A stretch of 64,000 nucleotides of DNA from Sarocladium kiliense. Its lineage: Eukaryota > Ascomycota > Sordariomycetes > Hypocreales > Sarocladiaceae. Positions 1-11,145 of the stretch are shown piece after piece. Below the pieces are notes generated by a model. That model was not told the DNA's origin, made no database searches, and was given only the letters and a program-made list of their open reading frames with translations. The stretch is from NCBI GenBank assembly GCA_030734395.1, contig JAUZTG010000048.1, positions 2,728,001 through 2,792,000 of the forward strand, in the 5' to 3' direction. A program made the position numbers and the translations under genes. Each line of letters begins with the position of its first letter. Within the stretch, counting starts at the first letter, position 1.

Positions 1-810
1 TCAGCACAGACATGAGCTGCTGTGTGAATTGCTCAACTCTCGGCTCATAGTCTCGCAAAGCTGCTTGTGTTAGCGCAGCTTCCGGAAACGGGGTCGTGGT
101 ATGCATACCCTTGGATCCCAGTCCCTTATCCCAAGTCCTTCGTCGATGAGAATGTACCTTGTGGTCCCTGATCATGTGCAAGGATTGCACTGGGTGCAGA
201 ATGTTGTACCAAGGTCCTTTTTTGCATGGCGACTGGTTTGAATGGATCAAATGATAGGCTTTTGGATCGGCGATGGAGAGCTCAGATGGACCTACAAAGG
301 CAGTCAGTAAGCATGGTTTCTCGCCATAGTCGCGGGTCGTATCTCACCAAGTCGCACGATATCGCCATATTGCGCATGCAATTCCTTTACTTCCTCAAAC
401 AGATGGAATCTCTTGACCGAAAGTGAAGTCACATAGCCATTTGATAGCCTCGCTAAAAAAGGTCCCGGGAAGCGATTGAGTCGATGGAAAGCAGCTCGAT
501 ATACAAGGATGCTCAGGAAAATGCCGCTGATGCAAGAGGCTTGAAGAAGACCAACAGTGCTCGCAGAATGCAAAGATGGGAGAGATTCACCGAGACCGTA
601 CTTTGACAGGCCATAGGTCGCACCTCCATAAAGAAGAACAGAACCAGCGAGCAAGTGTGGAGTGTACAAGTCCCATTCCCCAACGCGGAATATCAGAAGA
701 TGAAGTAGAATCCCCGACGCAAAGGAAAGATAATAAGGCGTCGGGGTCGTGAGGTCGAGATGTTGAAGTTCGATCATCGTGGAGTTTTGAGAAGACGTTA
801 GGAACGGCAT
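1..810 (-). CDS. Cytochrome P450 monooxygenase, N-terminal part (cut by left window edge)
   Basis: This is the N-terminal part of a microsomal heme-thiolate monooxygenase. Exon 1 is 810-348, exon 2 is 291-109 and exon 3 starts at 60 and runs off the window. Introns are 347-292 (GTGAGA...TAG) and 108-61 (GTATGC, branch CTAAC, CAG), and the phases close. The N-terminus has two hydrophobic helices, then the proline-rich hinge LNRFPGPF, then GDIVRLGPSELSI, and exon 3 reads ALRDYEPRVEQFT. These are the typical early blocks of fungal P450s of the pisatin-demethylase/benzoate-hydroxylase type. I take the ATG at 810; another in-frame ATG lies at 777. The I-helix, ExxR and heme-Cys motifs lie outside the window, so the subfamily and substrate cannot be named. 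It lies close to the ADH and ALDH genes, which suggests a shared oxidative pathway (inference). Confidence 0.85.
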
Positions 811-1450
811 CTTCAACAAGACCAATCACTCTTACAGTCAAGAGGGCCTTCTATCTTATATCGTATACTTTGAAAGCAATGCAGAACCCCTTTGCATTCA
901 TCCTTCAGGCGATTGCATATCTTACCATCGAAGGGCCGTGTTACACAACTGACTCGACAATCCTTCAAATCACCTGAAGGAATGAGGCCAGACCATCCCC
1001 ATATGTCGAGTCAGACCTACCTGACAGAGAACTTCTCCTCCCTCGTGCCGGGGTTAAGATGGGGTAGCGGGGTAATGCCCCGTGGGGTAGATGAGGCTAA
1101 CGATGCTGCACAAGAGAAACCTCGAGGCTTTCACCTGTCTAAGGGCAACAAGGCGCATCGCTATACATTCTGAGTCAGAAGCTACTTCCTTGTTGATGCC
1201 CAGGCCATGTACCCAGTTTAATGGCCGGTACGTCAGCAGACATCCGTCCTGCTGCAACTCCACACACGAGGGCTTCCCAAAATGGCAAGGATGGCTTACA
1301 GCAAGACGTTCCTAGGCATGACTCAATTTCGCAAATAGCATCCAACACCTATCTGGGTTTAATTTGCTATTACGCTGCAATCCCCCGAGACCATTATTGC
1401 TGACAAACTGTCACTTGGTTCGAGACCACGCTGTAGCACCTACCCCAGCT
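811..1450. other. Intergenic, P450 promoter and ADH 3' flank
   Basis: There is no supported gene here. It holds the upstream region of the leftward P450 gene and the 3' end of the leftward ADH gene. Small ORFs occur on both strands, but none has recognisable content. Confidence 0.6.
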
Positions 1451-2841
1451 TCACGACAAATCTATCACTGCCCTGCCCTGTATCTTACCTGACTCTAGCT
1501 CGTTAAATACCTAGGTGACGTTTTTCAGTAAATGATCTGTTGCAATGACCAATCCAAGTGCACACTACCTCTGTGAGCTCGTCCATACGGCGGATCTGAG
1601 TCTGCACTTTGATGCCACCTTGAGCAGCAATCTGAAGGCATTCCTGGGCTTCAAGTCTATTCCCAGCTTTTGTCGCTTCAACAATGTTAGCCTTCATCGA
1701 TAAGAGGCGAAAATTTGCGCACTCACCAATTATCTGAAGCTCATTGGTTATCATGTCGATGACTCGTGGAACCAGGAGGTCTTCCTTGGGGATTCCCAGA
1801 CATGCGAGTGTGCCTCTAAACCCCAACCAGGACATGGCCTGAGAGTAGGCTCTGCTGCTTGAGGTGCACATTAGCACCACGCTGGCACCTCCGCCAGTTG
1901 TGCGGAGGATCTCGTCTGTAAGTTTCTGAGGCGTGTCGTAAGCGGCAAAATCGAAAAAGTTGTCCGCACCCATGTCCATGCAAAGCTGCCTCTTCGAGCC
2001 TGTGTCCAAGGCCACAACACGCCCATTCAGAGCTTTGCCGTATTGAATGCCGAGGTGACCAAGTCCACCGCCAGCACCGCAGACAACAACCCAGGCTCCA
2101 GGCCGCACTGTCGCCCTTTTCAGAGCCGCGTAGACGGAGAGGCCACCACACATAAGCGGAGCGGCCATCGATGGCTCTAATCCTTGAGGGATAGGGATCA
2201 CATATCTTGCTGGAGAAACAACGTATTGCTGGAAGGTCCCTGCGGTGAAGTAACCTGAGATCTTGGACGCTTTGCAGGTTGTCTCACCACCCTGTAAGCA
2301 GTGGTCTAGACAGAACGCTGATTAGAAGAGTCGTGTGAAGGAAGCACAAGGTTACGTTACCGCATGAAAGACAAGCATCTGCGGCATACGAGATGCCTAC
2401 CGTTGACCCAATATCTGGATAGGAAACACCTTGGCCCTGCTTGACAACAACCCCAATACCTATGCCAGTGAGTTTCCAGCCATATGTGACGCTCTATGTG
2501 GGGGCATACCTTCATGTCCACCAACTTGGCCTTCGTACATGTCAGCTGCCTGTGCTTTGAGGATATCTCATCAGACATACCTTTGGGTGTGGGAGCAGGG
2601 ACGACATCGAACAGGTTGAGACAGAATCCAATGTCTGTATGGCAGACGCCAGAGTAAGAGCTTTGAAATCTTAGTTTTGTAAAGTATTGAACTGGTAGTT
2701 GATTCATGACACTCACAGTCGCACAAGAACTTCCCCATGACCAGGCTCCGGGATCGGTGATTCGACGATCTCAGTGCGAAATGAATTCCCTGGATCTGCA
2801 TACACCACAGACTTGTTGTTTGGAGTCTCGATATCCGTCAT
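1451..2841 (-). CDS. Zinc-dependent alcohol dehydrogenase (ADH1-like, MDR family)
   Basis: NAD(P)-dependent interconversion of an alcohol and an aldehyde or ketone, probably cytosolic. I read seven exons: 2841-2717, 2660-2581, 2530-2510 (a 21-nt microexon), 2459-2361, 2305-1727, 1666-1569 and 1510-1451. They total 1062 nt and encode 353 aa, the usual ADH1 length. Visible motifs are SGVCHTD (catalytic Zn), GGHEGIG (catalytic His/Glu), four structural-Zn cysteines in CLSCDHC plus a later Cys, CGGLSVYAALK (third catalytic Cys), and the Rossmann loop GAGGGLGHLG. The C-terminus VFNELESGKIQGRAVIDL is canonical only if the last intron (1568-1511) is removed. Intron 1726-1667 is 60 nt, in frame and stop-free, so unspliced gene models would carry a 20-aa insert. 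It is divergently transcribed from the ALDH gene. The natural substrate is not readable from the sequence. Confidence 0.92.
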
Positions 2842-3297
2842 TTTTGTCTCCCTTCAATAATGACGCTTGTAATGATGGCTTTGGTGGTGTCAAAAAAAAG
2901 AGGGCATATGGTGAATGTAGTGTTGTGGTGTGAATGGTGCAACACAGAAGACAGAGCACCTAATATCACGAGACCTTCCTGCAAGGAGATTACATAAAGG
3001 ATGGCACACGAAATTATCCATATACTGACTGAATCATAGCTCTCGTCACATGTAGCGTAGTTGTTCCGAGAATGTTGATGCGGGGAATATCCTGGGGTAG
3101 ACTGGCACTGACACGATGGGTCTGACTCGATCGTAAGTGCAGCTAAAGAGGGACCAAGACTGGGAAGGCTGTTGTCTGGATACGCAGCTCGACATGACAA
3201 ATAAATAACATAGACTGACTGTTAATCATGGGTAGATGCTGCCTCAAGCAGAGGTTTCTCAATCCAGCTCAGTATCGCGAACAACCACAGTTCCAAG
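2842..3297. promoter_or_regulatory. Shared divergent promoter of ADH and ALDH
   Basis: 456 bp separate the two start codons, and both genes read outward. This arrangement implies co-regulation of alcohol and aldehyde oxidation. One TGCGG core, compatible with an AlcR-type WGCGG half-site, occurs near 3077, but a single copy is not evidence of binding. Confidence 0.55.
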
Positions 3298-5194
3298 ATG
3301 GAATCGCTTGACTTCTCCCAATTCGCCAATGTTGTCGACGGTAAAGCCAAGCCGACTCAGCAAGTTCGTCATGCCATCAATCCGGCCAACAAGAGTCAGC
3401 TGTGGCCTGCGCCAGTGAGCACTATTGAAGACGTTGATGCTGCTGTAGATGCTGCGAAGCATGCAGCACCACTGTGGGCTGCTACGTCGTGGACAGAGCG
3501 TCAAGCCTGCGTCTCTCAACTTGCGGACGCTTTGGCCAACTGTGCAGAGAAGTTCGCAGGGATATTAACACTAGAGTCAGGGAAACCAGTATGTGAATTC
3601 ATGGATAAAGTAGCTGGAAGTTGTTCGGCTGACTAGAGCATTGAAGATTGCCGTTGCACGAGATGAGGTCACTCAGGCTGTCATAATGCTTCGAGGTGCT
3701 TCGAAACACTCCTTAGCCGACCGGATCGTTGAAGAAACTACGGAACATCGACTTTTGACACGCTACGTTCCTGTTGGTAATTCTACCTGTTCCTCGATCA
3801 GGTCTTACCCCATTATTGACACCTTGAAGGCATTTGCGTAGGCATTGTACCTTGGAACTGTGAGTTCGACCACTGTGAACCGCTATCGTCTAGGAATTAA
3901 CATATCGCAGTTCCTTTGGCGCTTTGTAGGTTCCGTCCAACGGTCTCGATCGGAGAATACTCATTGACTTTCACTAGTAACGTTCAAGCTTGGTCCTGCC
4001 CTCGTCGCAGGCAACCCGATAATCATCAAGCCCTCGTATGTTACTCTCAAGGCTGCACTGTGATGAAGCTGACTTAAGCAGCCCTTTCACTCCTTATTCG
4101 GGACTGAAAGTGGTAGAACTAGCTCAACGTTTCTTCCCGCCGGGCGTCGTTCAGGCACTGGCTGGCGGTGATGACCTTGGGCCGTGGCTTACAGAGCATC
4201 CTGGCGTGGACAAGGTGTCGTTCACGGGATCAACAGTGACTGGCATTCGCGTTCTTCAGAGCTGCTCGAAAACTCTAAAGAGAGTGACCCTTGAGCTGTA
4301 AGACGTTATTGGCTCCCTTTGTGAAAAGTTATACTGAAACAATCAGTGGCGGTAATGATCCTGCTATCGTTTGTCCTGATGTCGATATCAAGGAGGTAGC
4401 AGCCAAAGTATGCCTTTGACCCTATGGCTGTGTCACAACTACTCACATGTATGCTAGGTCGGAACGTTAGCATTGTACAACAGCGGACAGGTACGAGCCT
4501 TGAGTGACATGTCGGCAAGCGCTAATTGACGAATCTTTAGGTCTGCATTGCCATCAAAAGAGTGTATGTCCACTCGTCGATATACGATTCCTTCGCCGAG
4601 GAGTTGGCCAAATTTGTTCAGTCCCTTCAAGTCGGTGACGGAATGAACGAGTCCTCGCAAGTCGGGCCAGTTCAGAACGAGATGCAGTACCGGAAGTTGC
4701 AAGAATTGGTTGCTTCAATCAAAAGCGATGGTCTCAAGACCGTCACGGGTGATCTGGATAACGCTTTCTCAAACACGAAGGGCTACTTTGTGAGCCCCAT
4801 CGTCATCGACAACCCTCCCGACAACTCCAGGATTGTGACCGAGGAGCCTTTTGGTAAGTTCATGGAGCGCATTGTCTTAACGCGGAACACTAACCTCCAG
4901 TTCGAAGGTCCCGTCTTTCCACTTCTGAAATGGGACACGGAGGAGGATGTTGTCCGCCGCGCAAACGATTCTGCGAATGCACTGGGTGCGTCGGTTTGGT
5001 CCAATGATCGAGTCTCAGCCAGCCGAGTCGCTAGAAAACTGCAGGCGGGAACCGTATGGATCAATAAGCACATGGAGCTGAGGCCGGATGCTGCCTTTGG
5101 TGGACTGAAGCAGAGCGGTATCGGATGCGAGCTGGGAGTTGAGGGGCTAAAGGCGTACTGTAACGTCCAGACGATCAATGGGGAGGCCTTATGA
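3298..5194 (+). CDS. NAD(P)-dependent aldehyde dehydrogenase
   Basis: Oxidises an aldehyde to the carboxylic acid. I read ten exons: 3298-3592, 3639-3776, 3842-3859 (18 nt), 3911-3925 (15 nt), 3978-4035, 4082-4297, 4347-4407, 4458-4490, 4541-4853 and 4908-5194. They total 1434 nt and encode 477 aa, normal for the family. Motifs recovered only after splicing are ESGKPVSL, PWNFPLALL, KLGPALVAGNPIIIKPSP, FTGSTVTG, ELGGNDPAIV (general base Glu), NSGQVCIAIKR (catalytic Cys) and EEPFGPV. The C-terminal QSGIG is followed by INGEAL. The catalytic Cys sits in context after a 33-nt exon. The start at 3298 is the first in-frame ATG. Gene structure is unusually fragmented in the N-terminal half. It pairs head-to-head with the ADH gene, whose aldehyde product could be its substrate (inference). 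Confidence 0.93.
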
Positions 5195-5624
5195 GCTATA
5201 TCCCTACTTGAAATGGCTTATCTTGGGTGTATCGAAGGGAAGCCATGGTTTGGATCGTTCCCGGGTGTCTCTTGTTCAGTGCAAACCAATACGTGGGCAT
5301 ATAGAAACTCATGTCCTTAATCGCAATTTGGAATCCAGCCATGTCTTAATCAGCACCCTGACATTCTGCAGGATCTGTTCACTTGTCCATGCTTGATACA
5401 AGTGCATAGAGATCCAGATACAGATTGCAGATTGAGCGCTAGGGAAACGCGCTTGGGCATCTTGGCGGTGGATAACGCGTGCAGGCGGGTCCATGCTGCC
5501 TGACGTCAATGCAGTGGAACACGCGAGAGCAGAGAGCTGAGCACGTGAGGCTGTTGACCGGGTTGGCAGGCAAGCGGCCGGCAAGAATGTGCTTATCTGC
5601 TGGCAGAAGATCGAGCTGCGAAAG

Positions 5625-5659
5625 GTGCAGCAAGCAGTGTGCAGCAAGCAGTGTGCAGC
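5625..5659. repeat. Short tandem repeat, 14-nt unit, about 2.5 copies
   Basis: The unit gtgcagcaagcagt occurs at 5625-5638 and again at 5639-5652, followed by a half copy. It lies in intergenic DNA upstream of the transporter. Confidence 0.85.
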
Positions 5660-6559
5660 TGTTGTCATGAATTTGTTGTCAGAGCGATGAACTTCAAGGA
5701 ACCAGTTTTCTAGCCTTTCCCCGTGGGCGGCAGTGGAGACACAGTGGAGGGACGGTGCTGATGAAATATGGACTCCGTATTCGGCCTCCGTTTTCAACGG
5801 GCGTGATTCGGCTGCAGGAGGCTCCAGTCACATTCAGTGAGGATGATTGAAGGGTACGTAAGTTATTACATAAAGGAGTACAAATACCATTGAAATGGCC
5901 TGAGGATCTCAGTATGTGAGACTTCGGATATGCAGACTGACAGCCACAATCCAACAATGAAATTGATCACTGAGAATGCAACAATACCATGTGATGAGAT
6001 CTTGAGTCTGCCTCGTGCGTGCATGTCGGCCTCCTGCTGATCACTGCCAGCACCGGCGACTGCTAGATAAGGACCGGTGCGCTTATCTCTCCTCGAGTCT
6101 GCAACGAAAAAGATTGGCCCCCAGTTTTCCCCTGTGACGGAGCCGCGTCCAGCCTCTGAAGCCCCTGAACTTTGGCCGTTGTAGTGGAATGGATGGGCCG
6201 CGTCAGTGCATTGTTCCCGCTAATATGGGCCACGGACCCCTAATTCGTACAGCTCTCAGCCCACCATCTCATCTCATCCGCGCCTCAGCCAGTGGTGTTC
6301 AGCCGTTGCAGCCTTTTTCTCGCTCTCCTGTCCCCTGAGATTCGATCGAAAGTGAGGACGTGTCTTGAGTCCCGTCATTTCAATTTTCTGTTTCTCTCTC
6401 TCATTCTCTTCTCTTCTTGCAACCAGTCCCTCAATCGCTCGGCAACCTTCTTATCTTCAGTCGCTCATTCAGGACACGCCCCCTAGCTACCGCTCCGTTC
6501 CGATGCTCAAATTGATCCGAGACCTTTCACTCCCTCAATCGCCAGACGCCAAACCTTGC

Positions 6560-6583
6560 GCCAGTGCCAGTGCCAGTGCCAGT
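6560..6583. repeat. Hexanucleotide repeat (gccagt)x4
   Basis: Four perfect copies of gccagt lie within the small ORF at 6503-6610, where they encode alternating Ala-Ser. Confidence 0.85.
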
Positions 6584-7712
6584 CCCTGTACCAGCAGTGC
6601 ACCGCTATAGCCGCGCCTGATCATCCTGAGGTACCTTCGTCGCAGCCTCAATCAATCAATCACCCTGAGAGATAGCAGACACGCCCCCCGGCTGACCTCT
6701 TGCTACGGACGACGCCCGAACAAGAAAGCCGCCTGACCCTCCCACCGCTACTCTCTCTCACCCTCTCAGCCTCTCGCTACGGCATCCCTCGACTCTCGTG
6801 AGGTCTTGGTAGTCGCTCACGCCCCGCTAACCAGCACCGTCCCGGTCTCCCGACTCGCCGTCGTCGCTAAAGCACCCCGACCACCTGCCCTGCCCGCTGT
6901 CGTCACTTGACCCCAGTTTTTCCCACTCCGCTGCGTTGCGACCTCCCTCACGCACCCTGGTGGACCACCATCGACGCAACCTGCTTCCCTCGGTCTCCAT
7001 CCGTCTCCTGCAGGACGCTCATCCGTTGTCGTTGTGCTTGCCGTGACTCGCGAAAGCAAGTCGACGACCTCGTGGGACTTCTTTTGGGCTTTTTTCTGCC
7101 TTTTGGTCATCGGCCCCGTTCCGCTGATCGTCTCCTCCACCCCATCCCAGTCTATCCTATCCTCCTACTCTTCCCCCTCTCCTCCCTTCACCTCCAAACT
7201 GCAGGCGGGCGCTGCTGCTTATCAGCCCCAATCCACCCAAAATTCCTTCCTCACAGTCCTCCCGTCTCCCTTCTAACATCCCTCTTCGCACTTTACCCGC
7301 CCGTTCCCACGACGATCCATACGCCCAGGGCTCCCAATCGGCCTCTTTTCTGAACAACTCCCGGCGGCGTGACGACGGCTTCCGCGATCGCCGAGACTCC
7401 AACGACGACGACACCCTTTCCCAGACATCGTCATCCTGGACTGATACGGGCGATATCGGCGAGCAGCTTGCCGAGGGTGACGACCCAGTCCGTCTTCAGC
7501 TTTCTCACGACGTTGAAGAGGAGCTGCTGGCTGGCCTTGCGCGTCGACAGCCAAAGATCCATTCCCAGAAGCGTGTCCGAATCCAGGGCCCTTCTCCCGG
7601 ACGCCACGATCGCTCTCGTTCGCGATCACGTCGAATCGATAAGGAGGCCATCGAGGTCCCTCGTTTCCGGAAACCTCGTCCATCTCGTGCTTTACGAATC
7701 TTAGGCTTCATC

Positions 7713-9652
7713 ATGTCTGGAAGCCAAGGTTCCATCCATGGCCTGACGGGCAAGGCCCTCATGTGTGTAGACGCCATGCCATTCGATCTACTCGACCACT
7801 CCCACTGACCTGCGTGCAACAGCTACTTCACCAGTATCTTCGTGTCATTAGGTGTTTTCCTTTTCGGCTATGATCAAGGTGTCATGTCCGGTATTCTTAC
7901 GTACGCTATCTCCCAACCCATAATATGGTCCTCACTTCGGACAATAGCAACCGTGACTGACAGATAAATGCCATGTAGCGGCCCATACTTCATCGACTAC
8001 TTCGATCACCCCTCACGAGGTCTCGTGGGGACTATGGTTGCTATCCTCGAAGTGGGTGCATTCATTTCCTCACTCGCTGTCGGACGAATTGGCGACATCA
8101 TTGGACGGAGAAGGACCATCTTCTACGGTTCATGTGTCTTCCTGGTCGGTGGTGCCTTGCAAACCTTTGCGAATGGTATGCCACTGATGATGCTTGGCCG
8201 TCTGATTGCTGGTTTTGGCGTTGGTACCTTGTCGACCATCGTTCCCGTTTATCAGTCTGAGATCTCGCCACCACACAACCGCGGAAAGCTGGCCTGTATC
8301 GAGTTCTCGGGCAACATCATCGGCTATGCGACCTCTGTGTGGGTTGACTACGGCTGTGGTTTTATCAAGAGCGACTTGTCCTGGCGAGTCCCGCTGCTGA
8401 TGCAGTGTATCATGGGTGCTCTGTTGGGTCTGGGCAGTCTGATCATCGTCGAGTCTCCCAGGTAGGTGCAGACAAAGGTTTCTCTCGTGTCATCGTGCTA
8501 ACAGCTATAGATGGCTTCTCGATAACGACCACGATGAGGAAGGCATGGTTGTCATTGCCAACCTTTACGGAGGTGGAGATATCCATGACCCTAAGGCTCG
8601 CGAGGAGTATCGCGAGATCAAGATGAATGTGCTCCTTCAGCGTCAAGAAGGCGAGCGAACCTACAGCGAGATGTTCCGTCGATACCGCACCCGCGTCTTC
8701 ATCGCCATGTCTGCGCAGGCTTTGGCTCAGCTGAACGGCATCAACGTCATCTCTTACTACGCGCCATATGTCTTCGAATCTGCAGGCTGGAAAGGACATG
8801 ATGCTGTGCTAATGACCGGTCTGAACGGCATCACGTACTTCCTTTCGACAATTCCCCCATGGTACTTGGTGGACCGCTGGGGGCGTAGGATGATTTTGTT
8901 GACTGGTGCCATAGCCATGGCTATCTCCCTGTCGCTAATCTCCTACTTCCTATTCCTCGACGTCAAATGGACACCGAACCTCGTCGTCATCTTCGTCATG
9001 ATATACAATGCAGCTTTTGGTTACTCATGGGGTCCGATTCCATGGCTCTACCCGCCCGAGATCCTGCCTCTCAGCATCCGCTCGAAGGGCGCCTCACTGT
9101 CGACAGCGACCAATTGGGCTTTCAATTGGCTTGTTGGCATGATGACACCCGTTCTACAGGAGTGGATTCAGTGGCGCTTGTATCTGTTGCATGCTTTCTT
9201 CTGCTGCGCAAGTTTCGTTATTGGTAAGTACTTTATGAGGAAGAAGTGCCGTACAAGTTCGCTAACGCCACACAGTCTATTTCATTTACCCCGAAACTTG
9301 CGGTGTTCGTTTGGAGGAAATGGACTCCATCTTTGGCGATGCTAGTACTGTCATGGGGACTCCGTCACTCCACGACGAGGCTGGTTCGCTGATGCGAGCT
9401 GGCTCTCCGATTGGTTCCGCCCGAGGCGGTTCTTCTGGCGCCATCCCGGGACTGTCACTCGATGCGGCCGCTGATATGGACGACGACCAGAAGTCCCAGA
9501 TCCAGACGAGCGGTGGTGAGGATCGAAGCGTTGGTGCTTGGCTCTCACGCGTGGTCGGTCGGGGTCGCTCAGACAGCACAGGCAGTGGCCAGGGTCGTTA
9601 TGCACCACTGGGCCAAGCCGAGGATAGTCGACAGGATAACAGTAGAGACTAA
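7713..9652 (+). CDS. MFS sugar-transporter family protein
   Basis: A 12-helix plasma-membrane permease of the sugar porter family. Exons are 7713-7762, 7823-7900, 7979-8461, 8511-9223 and 9276-9652, giving 566 aa from the ATG at 7713. Motifs seen are GYDQGVMSG in TM1, GRIGDIIGRRR (the RxGRR loop), PVYQSEISPPHNRGKL (PxxxSEIxPxxxRG), a central-loop start ESPRWLL, QLNGINVISYY in TM7, DRWGRR, WGPIPWLYPPEILP, and the exit YPETCGVRLEEMD. A cytoplasmic tail of about 120 aa follows and is Ser/Gly/Asp-rich. Upstream of 7713 the same frame has no stop back to 7128 and encodes an Arg/Ser/Asp-rich segment ending RFRKPRPSRALRILGFIMSG. I think this is a genuine N-terminal extension, but no ATG lies in it, so the true start is unresolved. 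The substrate is unknown; glucose or another monosaccharide is a default guess. Confidence 0.9.
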
Positions 9653-10290
9653 GTACACGATTGACGTTTGCTGTTGGAGAATTGGACAGGATTGCATATA
9701 GATGGCGATATTGGGAGTTTTCCCGCCAAGCATCATTTGCGAGAGCGGCGGGTACTTAGACCTTGGATCTGGCTCGCAAGAATTCGTTACACAGATAATC
9801 CCAGCGCGCAGAGGGGAAGAGGCACTTCTAACTGTCAAAGACGTTGCCTCGAGTGCTGGGTAGAGACACGCGCATTAGCGTCTGCGAAGATCATGATGAA
9901 TCGTTCTGGATAACCCGGCAGAGGGTGGCTTTTCTTTAGATTCTTAGAGACGGCAGGGTCATCAATGACATGAAATGTACCCTACAGGCTATCGACACTA
10001 GCTTTTGCTGTGATGTATGCGAGATAACATTGCCTCGTGGCGACCTGACGACCTGGTGCCTCCAAGCTCGCGGAGACTTTAGAGTGGGTCCATGCCTGAC
10101 GCTCGACCTCCTTGACACTCTCACATGAGATTCATCCTACTCATAGACAAACCATATATCACGTCCTTTAGCGCCCACTACGAAACCAAAGACCAGATCT
10201 CGCGGGAGTTCAACGACCGCTCTACGTCCAGCTGCGCCCTGTGCCAAGCTCTCCCAAGGCTGAAGAGGCTGGCCGCACCCGCAACCGACC
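9653..10290. other. Intergenic
   Basis: I see no gene. It contains the transporter 3' flank and the promoter of the LYR-like gene. Confidence 0.6.
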
Positions 10291-10851
10291 ATGGCCACCC
10301 CATCCGCCCTCTCATCCTCAAAACTCGACATCATCCACGCCTACCGTCGTCTCCTCCGCGGTGCCCTCCAAGCAGTCCAATACTCCTCTCCAGCACGCTT
10401 CGTAGTCCGGGATCAAGTCCGCGCTGCGTTTCGAGAAGCGCCGTCGTCCTCATCAAGTTCTTCAGCAAGAGGCTTTGATGCAGGGGTTGCGAAGCGCACC
10501 GCTTGGTTTCTGGAGGCTGCGGCAAGGGATAGAGGGGTAGAACATCGGGTTGTGAAGAATTTGGTGAGGGTTAGGTTGGCGAGGGAGAGGGCGGTGAAGA
10601 GGTGGAGGGTGGTTTTGACGGAAGACAAGCATAAGTACGTTTCCTTGGTTTCTTGTTTTCACTCTTCGCTGGCGGACTGTATGGAGGCTCTTCATGAGCC
10701 TCCTTCTAAACCCGCGATGCTTCTTAGGGTTGAATAGCGCTGACTGAGGGCGTGGTGTAGGAAATTGAAAGAGCAGAAGCAGGGGGCGTACGATCACTAT
10801 GATATGACGGTGGCGATGTTGAACAAGAGCTTGGGTATTGCGCTGAGATGA
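10291..10851 (+). CDS. LYR-like small protein (DUF1763-type), probably mitochondrial
   Basis: Two exons, 10291-10634 and 10761-10851, encode 144 aa. The intron is GTACGT...GTGTAG. The N-terminal part reads LDIIHAYRRLLRGALQAVQ, then SSPARFVVRDQVRAAFR. This resembles the Y-R-x-L-L helix and downstream F of LYR-motif proteins, and I believe it corresponds to the fungal DUF1763 family. LYR proteins act as adaptors in Fe-S insertion and in assembly of respiratory complexes and mitoribosomes; whether this one does so is inference. The rest is a basic helix followed by a short second exon ending KSLGIALR. Its convergent neighbour is frataxin, itself an Fe-S assembly factor. The protein ends at a TGA at 10849-10851. 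Confidence 0.8.
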
Positions 10852-11145
10852 CATGAGAGAGGCTGGAGAAGTATATAGGTCATGTTAGGAGGTTGGATGG
10901 ATTGTGGCCAAGGACACGACCGTCTGTGCTGGGGAACGGTGTTCCGGGATCATTGCATTTTTGGTGTAAGGTTATTGTAACATTATGTTTGTACAAGCCA
11001 AGTCTGGGTGGTGTTCCCACGACTTCGAATAAGCTATCAAGACGCAGGCAACCGAGAGGCGGCTAATCTTCCTCATCACGCTGTCGCAAACGCGAATCTC
11101 TTCATGATCCCTTCAAACCTCCTTTCTCACTACGCTTTCGAGCGT

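Larger units (their letters stand above)
5195..7712. other. Intergenic region and long pyrimidine-rich leader of the transporter gene
   Basis: No gene is supported from 5195 to about 6290. From about 6290 the plus strand becomes CT-rich, typical of a fungal promoter or 5' leader. It contains almost no ATG: the only one I find between 6290 and 7712 is at 6503, which opens a 35-codon ORF ending at 6610. The frame that enters the transporter at 7713 is open from 7128 onward (see the transporter entry). Confidence 0.5.

Noticed and set aside
1405..1445. B-box-like GGTTCGAGACC suggesting a tRNA
   Set aside because: The flanking bases cannot form a T stem, and no acceptor or D arm lies upstream.
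3589..3592. Donor GTATGT at 3589 in the ALDH gene, implying a frameshifted pseudogene
   Set aside because: The overlapping donor GTGAAT at 3593 with the acceptor ending at 3638 restores the frame and gives ESGKPVSLKIAV, so no frameshift is needed.
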